From Deltaproteobacteria bacterium (GTDB lineage: Bacteria; Myxococcota_A; UBA9160; SZUA-336), in contig JAJDAK010000021.1 in assembly GCA_029261895.1 (NCBI GenBank), forward strand, positions 60,358 to 124,357: DNA of 64,000 nucleotides. Direction: 5' to 3'. Below, one piece after another: positions 51,004 through 59,766 of the stretch. Below the pieces are notes generated by a model, which ran no database searches, was not told where the DNA came from, and worked only from the letters and a program-made list of their open reading frames with translations. Numbering within the stretch: position 1 is the first letter of the stretch; each line of letters starts with the position of its first letter. Both the position numbers and the translations under genes were made by a program.

Positions 51004-52466
51004 TGCGACTTGAATCGCTCTTCCGCGATCTATCCGCGCCGATTCATGGCGACCCGCAGATCGAAGTCACCGACATCGCATACGATTCCCGTCAGGTTCA
51101 ACCCCGGAGTCTCTTCGTCGCCTTGACTGGCGCCAGTAGCAACGGTCATGAATTCATCCCTGATGCGATTCGAGCGGGAGCCGCGGCGTTATTGGTTGAA
51201 GATCCGCCGCAGGACGCATCGATTCCGTATGCCGTGGTTTCCAATACACGTCTCGCCCTCGCTGACGTGGCGACCACGTTCTATGAGCGCCCAGGCGACC
51301 GGCTCCAGCTCGTCGGAGTCACGGGAACGAACGGCAAAACCAGTACGGTACGAATGATTGAGTCGATCCTGAATCATGCCGACCGTAGCGCCGGCATCAT
51401 CGGTACGATTTCAATTCGGTATCCGGGTTTTGAAGCGCCATCTTCGCTCACCACACCCGAATCCTTGGACCTTCAGCGTACGCTTGCCGCAATGTGCAAT
51501 GCGGCTGTGGATACTGCTGTGCTTGAAGTTTCATCGCATAGCCTGAGTCAAGGTCGTGTAAGAAATCTACGTTTCACGGTCGCCGTCTTCACACAGCTTT
51601 CCCAGGATCATCTTGACTACCACGGAACGATGGATGAGTACGCGGCAGCAAAAGCGTTGCTCTTCGGGCCTGAGTACCTCAGTGGCACTGCGGTCATCAA
51701 CGCCATGGACCCACGGGGCATCGCCCTCACTGAACTTGCACAGTCGCATGCGAAGTCGGTGATTCGATTTGGACGCGGTCGAGAAGTGGACGCTGAAATC
51801 AAGAGCATCGAAGAAAGCGTCGAGCTTGATGGATCGCGTTTGGTCGTCGAAGAAAACGGCAAGGCGCATGCGTTGCACCTCCCGCTTCCCGGTGACTTTC
51901 AACTCGAGAACGCGCTTGCGGCGATCGGCGCGGCACGCGCGCTCAATCTGGATTGGACAGATATCATTAGCGGGCTCGAGCACTGCCCACCGGTTCCCGG
52001 TCGACTCGAACGCGTTTCCAGTGCACGGCCGGTCGTATTGGTCGACTATGCGCATACGCCAGGGGCGCTCGAGAGTATACTAGCGCGAGTGCGTCCGTTG
52101 GTTTCCGGTCGGCTGATCACCGTCTTCGGCTGCGGCGGCGATCGGGATCGCAGCAAACGCGTACCGATGGCCGCGGCCGCAAGTCGGTACAGCGATTACA
52201 CGGTCGCGACTAGCGACAATCCGCGCATGGAAGATCCCGACGCGATTCTTGGCGAAGTCGCCAAGGGATTGGTGGGCTCACATCGCATTATTGTCGATCG
52301 TCGTGAAGCGATCGAACACGCGATCAAGACGGCGAACCTCGACGACGTTGTCATCATTGCGGGCAAGGGTCACGAGGATTATCAAATTCTCGGTCGTGAG
52401 CGCATCCGCTTCGATGATCGAGAGGTCGCGCGAGACGCGCTCACGCGGCGCGGAGCCGAATCTTGA
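51003..52466 (+). CDS. murE: UDP-MurNAc-tripeptide synthetase MurE (meso-DAP type)
   Basis: 487-aa Mur ligase adding the third amino acid. The ATP site is LVGVTGTNGKTSTVRMIESI, with the catalytic region TTPESLDLQRTLAAM, SQDHLDYHGTMDEYAAAKAL (carbamylated-Lys region), and VDYAHTPGALESIL. The DNPR motif in VATSDNPRMEDPDAI marks meso-diaminopimelate as the added residue, which indicates Gram-negative-type peptidoglycan. GTG 51003 overlaps the ftsI stop; the stop overlaps murF (TTGA). Confidence 0.97.
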   Translation: MRLESLFRDLSAPIHGDPQIEVTDIAYDSRQVQPRSLFVALTGASSNGHEFIPDAIRAGAAALLVEDPPQDASIPYAVVSNTRLALADVATTFYERPGDRLQLVGVTGTNGKTSTVRMIESILNHADRSAGIIGTISIRYPGFEAPSSLTTPESLDLQRTLAAMCNAAVDTAVLEVSSHSLSQGRVRNLRFTVAVFTQLSQDHLDYHGTMDEYAAAKALLFGPEYLSGTAVINAMDPRGIALTELAQSHAKSVIRFGRGREVDAEIKSIEESVELDGSRLVVEENGKAHALHLPLPGDFQLENALAAIGAARALNLDWTDIISGLEHCPPVPGRLERVSSARPVVLVDYAHTPGALESILARVRPLVSGRLITVFGCGGDRDRSKRVPMAAAASRYSDYTVATSDNPRMEDPDAILGEVAKGLVGSHRIIVDRREAIEHAIKTANLDDVVIIAGKGHEDYQILGRERIRFDDREVARDALTRRGAES

Positions 52467-53845
52467 GCTGGACCGCGCAAGATCTCGCGCAGGCATGTGG
52501 CGGAAGACTCGAAGGCAACGGCGATTTAAGCATCAATGGCGTCTCTACCGACAGCCGCAACCTGCAACGCGGTAGTCTATTCGTGGCTATTCAGGGCGAT
52601 CGTTTCGATGGTCATGCGTTCGTAGAGGAAGCCGCACGACAGGGTGTAGGCGCTGTCCTCATTGCGAAAAACGGACTCGATACGGGAGAGGTTCCAAAAA
52701 TTCGCGTTGACGATACCGTCGCAGCACTCGGACGACTCGCGCACGCGCGACGTTTGGCGTTCGATCATCCCGTCATCGCGATCACTGGATCGAACGGAAA
52801 AACGACGACAAAAGAAATATGTGCCGACATTCTAGAGACGGCGGGCCGTACGGTTTGTCGGACCCAGGGCAATCTCAACAATCATATCGGCTTGCCGCTG
52901 TCGATTCTCGCGCTTTCCGACCAAGACGACGTATTGGTCGTCGAACTCGGAATGAACCACGCGGGCGAGATTGATGTACTCGCGGCAATTACATCGCCCG
53001 ACATCGGCGCGATTACGCAGGTCGCACCGGCGCACTTGGGTCCGTTGGGCTCGATCGAAGCCATCGCGCGGGCGAAAGGTGAACTGCTGGATCATATTCG
53101 ACCCGACGGGACCGCATGTCTGAATGCGGACAACGCCCACGTGATGAGCCAGGCGTCACGCTTCGCTGGCAAACAGCTGCTCTTTGGTCGATCCGAGCGC
53201 GCTGATATCCGCGCGAGCAGAGAATCATTCGACGAATTTGGAACATCGTTTCGACTGCACTCGCCCAGCGGCGACTGTGATGTTCGGCTCTCTCAACCCG
53301 GGGAGGTGCTGGTCGAAGATTCACTCTGCGCTGCCGCTTGTGTGTTCGCGTCGGGTCTCTTGGGTGACCGCGTAGTCGAAGGGATTCAGGCCGGGCTCGA
53401 AGTATTCGACGGCATCAAAGGTCGAATGAAGGTTCGCCGCGCGAGCGGCGGCTTCGTTGTACTAGACGATACGTACAACGCGAATCCTGACTCGGTCAGT
53501 CATGCATTGACAACGCTCCTGCACTGCCGTGGTGGTGGTCGAGCGATCGCGGTACTCGGCGATATGCTCGAACTGGGTGCGGACGAGGACGAGTTACACC
53601 GAGATATCGGTCGCCAGGCCGCGGCGTTAGGAATTGATCGAGTCATCAGCGTGGGTCCGCTTGCGGCACATATCGTCGCAGGCGCAAGGGAAGCGGGACT
53701 TTCGGCCGCCGACGAAGCTAGCGATACTCAGGACGCCGCTGCCCGAGTGCTGCAAGATCTCAGACCCGGTGACGTCGTGCTCGTCAAGGGATCACGCGCA
53801 ATGCGCATGGAAGCAACGGTTCAAAATCTACTGGAGAACGCATAA
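52463..53845 (+). CDS. murF: UDP-MurNAc-tripeptide-D-Ala-D-Ala ligase MurF
   Basis: 460-aa Mur ligase that adds D-Ala-D-Ala. The N-terminus SWTAQDLAQACGGRLEGNGD, STDSRNLQRGSLFVAIQGDR, the ATP motif VIAITGSNGKTTTKEICADI, NNHIGLPLSILAL, ELGMNHAGEIDVLA, and VLDDTYNANPDSVSHALTTL are all present. It starts at TTG 52463, sharing TTGA with the murE stop. mraY begins on the base after its stop. Confidence 0.97.
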   Translation: MSWTAQDLAQACGGRLEGNGDLSINGVSTDSRNLQRGSLFVAIQGDRFDGHAFVEEAARQGVGAVLIAKNGLDTGEVPKIRVDDTVAALGRLAHARRLAFDHPVIAITGSNGKTTTKEICADILETAGRTVCRTQGNLNNHIGLPLSILALSDQDDVLVVELGMNHAGEIDVLAAITSPDIGAITQVAPAHLGPLGSIEAIARAKGELLDHIRPDGTACLNADNAHVMSQASRFAGKQLLFGRSERADIRASRESFDEFGTSFRLHSPSGDCDVRLSQPGEVLVEDSLCAAACVFASGLLGDRVVEGIQAGLEVFDGIKGRMKVRRASGGFVVLDDTYNANPDSVSHALTTLLHCRGGGRAIAVLGDMLELGADEDELHRDIGRQAAALGIDRVISVGPLAAHIVAGAREAGLSAADEASDTQDAAARVLQDLRPGDVVLVKGSRAMRMEATVQNLLENA

Positions 53846-54922
53846 ATGCTTTATCACCTTCTGCTCCCCTTCCAGGATCAGGTCTCCGCATTCAATGTGT
53901 TCCGCTATCTGACGTTTCGCTCCATTGGAGCAGCACTGACCGCACTGCTCATCGCATTCGTCATCGCACCCTTGCTCATCCGTGCGCTCGAGAAGCGACA
54001 AGTGAGACAAACGATTCGCGAGGACCCGCCCGAGCGACATCAAACGAAAGCAGGCACACCCACGATGGGCGGTGTGTTGATCTTATTCGCGCTGTTGTTC
54101 AGCACGCTACTTTGGGCCGAATGGACGAACCCATTCGTTTGGATCGTTGTATTCGTTACTACCGGTTGCGGTCTTATTGGATTCTATGACGACTTCCAAA
54201 AGGCGATTCGTAAAAACCCCAACGGAATCTCCGCACGGGCGAAACTATTCTGGCAGATCGTGGTCTCGACAATCGGCGCGGTCGCGCTCTATCAGGTGCC
54301 GGGTTTCGACGCGCATATCTCGTTGCCATTGGTCAAAGATTTCCACCCCTATATCGGCGTACTCTATATCCCGGTCATGGTATTTCTGGTGGTTGGGTTT
54401 TCGAACGCAGTCAACCTAACCGATGGTCTGGATGGTCTGGCAATTGGACCCGCGCTCATGACGGCGGGTGTCATCGGCATTTTCGCGTACGCGACGGGTC
54501 ATGCGAAGATCGCCGACTACCTCGAACTCAAGTTCATCAGCGGGTCGGGCACGCTGGCGATTTTTTGCACGTCGATGGCTGGCGCGGGCTTAGGTTTTCT
54601 CTGGTTCAATACGTATCCAGCATCGGTCTTCATGGGGGATACCGGATCACTCGCGATCGGTGGCGCGCTGGGCACGATGGCTGTGATCATTCGACAGGAA
54701 GTCGTGCTGCTGATCGCCGGCGGCATTTTCGTCGTAGAGGCCGCCTCTGTGATCGTACAGGTGGCCTCTTATAAAATGCGGGGGAAGCGCGTCTTCCTGA
54801 TGGCGCCCATTCATCATCACTACGAACTCAAGGGCTGGCCAGAACCTCAGATCATTGTGCGGTTCTGGATTATTTCCTCAATCCTGGCACTCGTCGCACT
54901 TTCGTTGCTCAAGCTTAGATGA
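53846..54922 (+). CDS. mraY: Phospho-MurNAc-pentapeptide translocase MraY
   Basis: 358-aa multi-span inner-membrane enzyme that makes lipid I. Typical segments are LYHLLLPFQDQVSAFNVFRY, HQTKAGTPTMGGVLILFALL, the catalytic Asp pair region CGLIGFYDDFQKAIRKNPNG, NLTDGLDGLAIGPALMTAGV, VFMGDTGSLAIGGALG and MAPIHHHYELKGWPEPQII. ATG 53846 directly follows the murF stop, and its stop overlaps murD by 4 bp. Confidence 0.97.
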   Translation: MLYHLLLPFQDQVSAFNVFRYLTFRSIGAALTALLIAFVIAPLLIRALEKRQVRQTIREDPPERHQTKAGTPTMGGVLILFALLFSTLLWAEWTNPFVWIVVFVTTGCGLIGFYDDFQKAIRKNPNGISARAKLFWQIVVSTIGAVALYQVPGFDAHISLPLVKDFHPYIGVLYIPVMVFLVVGFSNAVNLTDGLDGLAIGPALMTAGVIGIFAYATGHAKIADYLELKFISGSGTLAIFCTSMAGAGLGFLWFNTYPASVFMGDTGSLAIGGALGTMAVIIRQEVVLLIAGGIFVVEAASVIVQVASYKMRGKRVFLMAPIHHHYELKGWPEPQIIVRFWIISSILALVALSLLKLR

Positions 54923-56226
54923 AGTATCAGGGGCAAAGCGCGCTCGTCCTCGGCATGGGACGGTCTGGCAAGTCTGTCGCAGAACTTCTGCTACGTGAAG
55001 GCGCCCGTGTAACCGTGTACGATCGAAATCCGGACTGCTACGACGGTTTGGATGCTCGGGTCCATCGTGCACCGTCGGAACAAACGCCCTCGTTCGAAGC
55101 CTTCGATTTCGTCGTTGCCAGCCCAGGATTTCCGGTGAATGCGGATGCCAAACTTCGCCCCGAAGTCGATATTGCGGCAGCGTTTATTCACGGCTCCGTC
55201 ATCGGTGTCACGGGCACGAATGGGAAGAGCACCACCTCGGTGCTGATTTACGAAATGTTAAAGACCGACGGCAAACAGACACTGGTCGGTGGGAACCTGG
55301 GCATACCCCTATCAGACCTCACGCAGCAGGCGGCAGATTTTGTCGTCGCAGAGCTTTCGAGTTTCCAGCTCGAGTTCGCCCATACGCTCCATCTCGATGT
55401 CGCAGTCGCTTTGAACCTCACGCCGGATCATCTGGATCGCCACGGTAGTTTGGAAGCCTACGCGGCCGCCAAGGCACGGATCGCAAAACTGCAAACGGAA
55501 AGCGATCATTTGGTCTTCAATGCAGATGATCCATGGGCGGACGCAATCGCCAAGGACGCAATCGCCATGACGCATAGGTTCAGCGCGATGCGACCCCTCG
55601 ATCACGGTGCGTGTATCGACGCGAACCGTTTTCTTATCCGCGATCAAGGCAACGAAATTCTTAGCCTTCCACTCGAGGATCTATCCCCTGCAGCGAGAAG
55701 CCCCGTCTCGAATGCGTTAGCCGCCGCCTTAGCAGCATACGTTCTAGGCGTATCGGCGGACTCGATCAAGCAAACGCTGCTGGAGTTCGACGGCCTTGCA
55801 CATCGTTCTCAACTCGTTTGTACGCGGGATGGCGTGCGCTTTGTAAACGATTCAAAAGCGACGAATCCCGCTGCCGCGCTCGCGAGCGTTAACGCACAAC
55901 CGCCGCCCGTCGTTGCACTGTTCGGGGGTCGCAACAAAGGGCTCGATTTCGAACCGCTGCGCGGAACTGCAGATCGGCTACGTGCTGCGATTCTTTTCGG
56001 TGAATCAGCTGCCGATCTCGAACTTTGCCTCGGGGGTCGAATTACGACGGTTGAAACGGATTCGTTGGAAGCCGCAGTCGCGGCCGCGGTGGCACGCGCA
56101 GAAAGTGGCGATACCGTGCTGCTCGCTCCAGCGTGCACAAGCTTTGACGCGTATCGATCCTTCGAAGAACGCGGTGAACATTTCGCGGCTTTAGTCCGCG
56201 CATTACCGGAGTCACGTCCATGCTAA
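54919..56226 (+). CDS. murD: UDP-MurNAc-L-alanine:D-glutamate ligase MurD
   Basis: 435-aa Mur ligase adding D-Glu. N-terminal Rossmann domain SALVLGMGRSGKSVAELLLR, DFVVASPGFPVNADAKLRPE, ATP site VIGVTGTNGKSTTSVLIYEM, VGGNLGIPLSDL, ALNLTPDHLDRHGSLEAYAA and FVNDSKATNPAAALASVNAQ, then the C-terminal ALFGGRNKGLDFEPL. ATGA start overlap with mraY and a 7-bp overlap with ftsW. Confidence 0.97.
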   Translation: MKYQGQSALVLGMGRSGKSVAELLLREGARVTVYDRNPDCYDGLDARVHRAPSEQTPSFEAFDFVVASPGFPVNADAKLRPEVDIAAAFIHGSVIGVTGTNGKSTTSVLIYEMLKTDGKQTLVGGNLGIPLSDLTQQAADFVVAELSSFQLEFAHTLHLDVAVALNLTPDHLDRHGSLEAYAAAKARIAKLQTESDHLVFNADDPWADAIAKDAIAMTHRFSAMRPLDHGACIDANRFLIRDQGNEILSLPLEDLSPAARSPVSNALAAALAAYVLGVSADSIKQTLLEFDGLAHRSQLVCTRDGVRFVNDSKATNPAAALASVNAQPPPVVALFGGRNKGLDFEPLRGTADRLRAAILFGESAADLELCLGGRITTVETDSLEAAVAAAVARAESGDTVLLAPACTSFDAYRSFEERGEHFAALVRALPESRPC

Positions 56227-57329
56227 AGCGTTTGGGGATCGCGCAACTTTTAGTCGCAGCTGCGATTTTGATCGGCACCGGTCTCGTGATGGTTTACAGC
56301 GCCAGCGCACTGCGGGCGGAACTTCGATTCGGTAGCTCTTCCATCTACCTGGTACGTCAGTTGACGGGTCTCATCGTGGGCCTTGGCGTCGCACTCGCCG
56401 TATCGCGCATCCCCATGCAATGGATCCGTCGCTTTGGTTATGTCGCGTGGTTCGGAGCGATCTTGGTCCTCATCGCGACGTTCTCACCGCTCGGCATCGA
56501 AGCCAACGGTGCGCGACGCTGGATTCAAGTTGGACCCCTGATTCTCCAACCCCTGGAACTCGTCAAACTCGGCACCGTATTGGCGTTGGCGCAGTGGTTA
56601 GCCGCGCACCAAAATAATATGAGCGACTACCGCATGGCGGTTGGCATTCCACTCACGATCGCAGCCATTCCCGCCGCGCTGCTGATGCTGCAACCCGACT
56701 TCGGTGGCGCCATGATGGTCATCATCTTCAGCGTAACGCTCATCTACATCGCGGGTGCGCGTTGGGGTCATTTAATCGCCACCGGCGCGGTCGCGCTGCC
56801 CCTGCTCGCGTTCATCGCAGTTCAGCGCTCGTATCGAATTTTCCGCTTGGAGAGTTTTTTAAACCCTTGGGCAGATCCCTTCGGCGAGGGCTATCAATTG
56901 GTGCAATCGTTGATCGCGTTCGGGGCCGGCGGCGTCGGGGGATCGGGTCTCGGTGCGGGGCAACAGAAACTGGGCTACCTGCCCGAGGCACATACGGATT
57001 TCATCCTATCCGTCGTCGGTGAAGAGACGGGATTGATAGGCGTCGTGATCGTGCTCGGAAGTTTTGCGTTACTCGGTGTGGCGGCAATCGCCATTGCCTC
57101 GCGCGCAAAAGATTTTCATTCAATGGCGGTGGCGGTGGGTGCCAGCCTTCTACTCTGGCTTCAAGGTCTCGTAAATGGTGGCGTCGCGATGGGATTATTA
57201 CCCACAAAGGGCACGACGCTTCCCCTCTTCTCCTACGGTCGTTCATCGCTGGTGGTGAGTTTGATCGCGCTCGGCCTGGTGATGAACGTCGCTCGCCCAG
57301 GCAAACGCGGACGCAGTGGATGGCGCTAG
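56220..57329 (+). CDS. ftsW: Lipid II polymerase FtsW (SEDS family)
   Basis: 369-aa SEDS glycosyltransferase with about ten membrane spans. Visible are ILIGTGLVMVYSASALRAEL, EANGARRWIQVGPLILQPLE (family WI motif and QPSE-like), LQPDFGGAMMVIIFSVTLIY, FGEGYQLVQSLIAFGAGGVG, LPEAHTDFILSVVGEETGLI and LLPTKGTTLPLFSYGRSSLV. The last motif is normally SYGGSS; here it is SYGRSS. It polymerises lipid II with FtsI. It overlaps murD and murG. Confidence 0.95.
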   Translation: MLKRLGIAQLLVAAAILIGTGLVMVYSASALRAELRFGSSSIYLVRQLTGLIVGLGVALAVSRIPMQWIRRFGYVAWFGAILVLIATFSPLGIEANGARRWIQVGPLILQPLELVKLGTVLALAQWLAAHQNNMSDYRMAVGIPLTIAAIPAALLMLQPDFGGAMMVIIFSVTLIYIAGARWGHLIATGAVALPLLAFIAVQRSYRIFRLESFLNPWADPFGEGYQLVQSLIAFGAGGVGGSGLGAGQQKLGYLPEAHTDFILSVVGEETGLIGVVIVLGSFALLGVAAIAIASRAKDFHSMAVAVGASLLLWLQGLVNGGVAMGLLPTKGTTLPLFSYGRSSLVVSLIALGLVMNVARPGKRGRSGWR

Positions 57330-58396
57330 TCATCGTACTCGCGGGTGGTGGCACGGGCGGACATATTTTCCCCGCGCTCGCACTCGCGGATACGATCGCT
57401 CGGTCCGAACCCGATGTGGAAATTCGTTTCGTGGGGACGGAACGTGGACTCGAAGGACGCTACGTTCCCGCAGCTGGCTATACACTTGATTTCGTTCCCA
57501 GCCGACCGGTTCTGGGTCGTGGAATCATCGCGGCATCCGCAGCCCTGCTGACGCTACTTCGGGGCGCGTGGGTCGCGCGCAAGCTGCTCAAGCGCCTCGA
57601 TGCGAAACTGGTCATCGGCGTCGGCGGCTATGCATCCGTCCCCACGGTCGTAGCTGCGTTCACGTTGCGCCTTCCGATTGCGTTGCTCGAGCCGAATGCT
57701 CATCCCGGGCGTTCCAATCGAATCCTCAGTCGTGTTGCGCGCAATATCTTCGTCCAATTCGAAGACGCTGCGCAGTTCTTTCCAAGCGGCCGCAACCTGC
57801 ACTTGGGTTATCCGGTTCGCCAGCTACCCGATATCGCAGAAAAATCGAACGGCGAGAAACTTCGGCTGCTCATCGCGGGCGGCAGCCAAGGTGCACGGTC
57901 TATCAATCGTGCGGTGACGGCTCACCTCGAGGTTCTAAATTCGGCCGCTGGTTTTGAAATTACCCATCAAACGGGTGTCGCCGACCTGGACGAAGTGCAC
58001 CAAGCGTATGCGGACGCGGGAGTCGAGGCCAACGTCGAAGCCTTTTTCGATGATCTACCTCGGCGCTTGGCCGAAGCCGATTTGGTGATCGCACGTTCAG
58101 GCGCGGCCACGGTTGCAGAACTCTGCATGGCGGGTACCCCATCTATTTTGGTTCCCTATCCTTATGCAGCGGATGATCACCAAACAGCCAACGCAAAAGA
58201 ACTCGAACGTGCGGGCGCTGCATTGATCATTGCGGATGCTGAACTTCAAGAACGACTTGTGACGACGATCACGGAACTTACGAAGGACCCAGCACGTCGC
58301 CGCGCGATGGGAGAAGCGGCAAAGAATCGTGCGCGCCCAGATGCAGCAGCCAAGATTTGGGAACACTGCCGCAGCTGGCTCAAGGAAAGCCAATGA
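57320..58396 (+). CDS. murG: UDP-GlcNAc:undecaprenyl-PP-MurNAc-pentapeptide GlcNAc transferase MurG
   Basis: 358-aa GT-B glycosyltransferase making lipid II. The N-terminal G-loop is LAGGGTGGHIFPALALADTI, then IRFVGTERGLEGRYVPAAGY, LVIGVGGYASVPTVVAAFTL, LEPNAHPGRSNRILSRVA, LIAGGSQGARSINRAV and LVIARSGAATVAELCMAGTP with DDHQTANAKEL (UDP-GlcNAc binding). Start ATG 57320 lies in ftsW by 10 bp; the stop overlaps murC by 4 bp (ATGA). Confidence 0.97.
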   Translation: MALVIVLAGGGTGGHIFPALALADTIARSEPDVEIRFVGTERGLEGRYVPAAGYTLDFVPSRPVLGRGIIAASAALLTLLRGAWVARKLLKRLDAKLVIGVGGYASVPTVVAAFTLRLPIALLEPNAHPGRSNRILSRVARNIFVQFEDAAQFFPSGRNLHLGYPVRQLPDIAEKSNGEKLRLLIAGGSQGARSINRAVTAHLEVLNSAAGFEITHQTGVADLDEVHQAYADAGVEANVEAFFDDLPRRLAEADLVIARSGAATVAELCMAGTPSILVPYPYAADDHQTANAKELERAGAALIIADAELQERLVTTITELTKDPARRRAMGEAAKNRARPDAAAKIWEHCRSWLKESQ

Positions 58397-59766
58397 AAAA
58401 TCGCATCAAACGGATCCACTTCGTGGGCATCGGTGGCATTGGCATGTCGGGCCTAGCAGAAATTCTCAACGCCAGCGGCTACTCGGTATCAGGCTCCGAC
58501 CTAAGTGAAGGCGCCAGCGTCATGCGTCTGCGGGATCTGGGGATCTCGGTCACAGTGGGTCATCAAGCAGAAGCGGTCCGAGATGCAGACGTAGTCGTCT
58601 ATTCCGCAGCGGTCTCGGGCAACAATCCGGAGATTCAAGCCGCAGACTCGCTGCATATTCCGGTGATCCCAAGGGCTGAGATGCTCGCCGAACTGATGCG
58701 TGTTAAGTATGGGGTGGCTATCGCGGGCTCGCATGGCAAGACCACCACCACGTCGCTTGCCGCGGCGATCCTGCAGCAGGGTGACCTTGACCCCACTGTG
58801 GTCGTCGGCGGAATCGTGCGCAGCCTAGGGAGCAATTCAAGACTGGGGCACGGCGACGTTCTGATCGCCGAAGCGGATGAAAGCGATGGATCGTTCCTTC
58901 GCCTGGCACCCACACTCGTCGTGGTGACAAATATCGATCGAGAGCATCTCGATCATTACGAGAGTTTCGATCGCATCAAACTCGCCTTCGAAGACTTCTG
59001 TAACCGCGTGCCGTTTTATGGCGGCGCCATCGTCTGCCTCGATGATCCCGTCATCCAAGAGCTCTTGCCACGCCTCACACGACGCGTCGAAACCTATGGA
59101 CTCAGTACGCAGGCCAATCTCACCGCGGATCAGATTCGCGCAGACGGCACCCGAATGTACTTCCGCACCTTGCATCGGGGTCGAGAGCTTGGTGAGATCA
59201 GCTTGCGGATTCCTGGTATCCATAACGTTCGGAATAGCCTGGCCGCAATCGCGATCGGCTTGGAGCTCGACGTTCCCTTCGCGCGTATTCAAGACGCGCT
59301 GGCGGGATTTGACGGCGTCGCCCGCCGCTTCGAGATTCTGGGCGACATCGCTGGCGTCACGGTGATTGACGACTACGCCCATCATCCAACCGAAATTCGC
59401 GCAACGCTGGCGGCCGCGCGAGCCGCGTTACAGCGCCGCCTCGTCGTGGTCTTTCAACCGCATCGTTACACCCGTACCCGCGACGTCTTCGAGGAGCTCG
59501 CCACCGCATTTCACGATGCCGATCTTTTGATCATGACGGAGATCTTCGCTGCTGGTGAAGACAAGATCCCCGGGATCAACACACAGGCGCTGGTGGCCGC
59601 CGCGCGCGAGCACGGCCATCGCAACGTGCACTTTGTGCCAGACCTCGCAGAGATTCCAAATCAACTGCGCCGCCATATCCAAAGCGGCGATGCGTTGCTT
59701 TTCCTTGGCGCGGGAGATATCTCGCGCGTGGCCCGAGACTTTGCCAGCGGAGGATCTAACGATTGA
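58393..59766 (+). CDS. murC: UDP-MurNAc:L-alanine ligase MurC
   Basis: 457-aa Mur ligase that adds L-Ala, the first committed peptide step. IHFVGIGGIGMSGLAEILNA, VSGSDLSEGASVMRLRDLGI, VVVYSAAVSGNNPEI, ATP site AIAGSHGKTTTTSLAAAIL, EADESDGSFLRLAP, NIDREHLDHYESFDRIKLAF, VIDDYAHHPTEIRATLAAAR and FQPHRYTRTRDVFEELA are present. ATG 58393 overlaps the murG stop; the frame upstream to 58357 is inside murG. Its own stop sits over the murB start. Confidence 0.97.
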   Translation: MKNRIKRIHFVGIGGIGMSGLAEILNASGYSVSGSDLSEGASVMRLRDLGISVTVGHQAEAVRDADVVVYSAAVSGNNPEIQAADSLHIPVIPRAEMLAELMRVKYGVAIAGSHGKTTTTSLAAAILQQGDLDPTVVVGGIVRSLGSNSRLGHGDVLIAEADESDGSFLRLAPTLVVVTNIDREHLDHYESFDRIKLAFEDFCNRVPFYGGAIVCLDDPVIQELLPRLTRRVETYGLSTQANLTADQIRADGTRMYFRTLHRGRELGEISLRIPGIHNVRNSLAAIAIGLELDVPFARIQDALAGFDGVARRFEILGDIAGVTVIDDYAHHPTEIRATLAAARAALQRRLVVVFQPHRYTRTRDVFEELATAFHDADLLIMTEIFAAGEDKIPGINTQALVAAAREHGHRNVHFVPDLAEIPNQLRRHIQSGDALLFLGAGDISRVARDFASGGSND

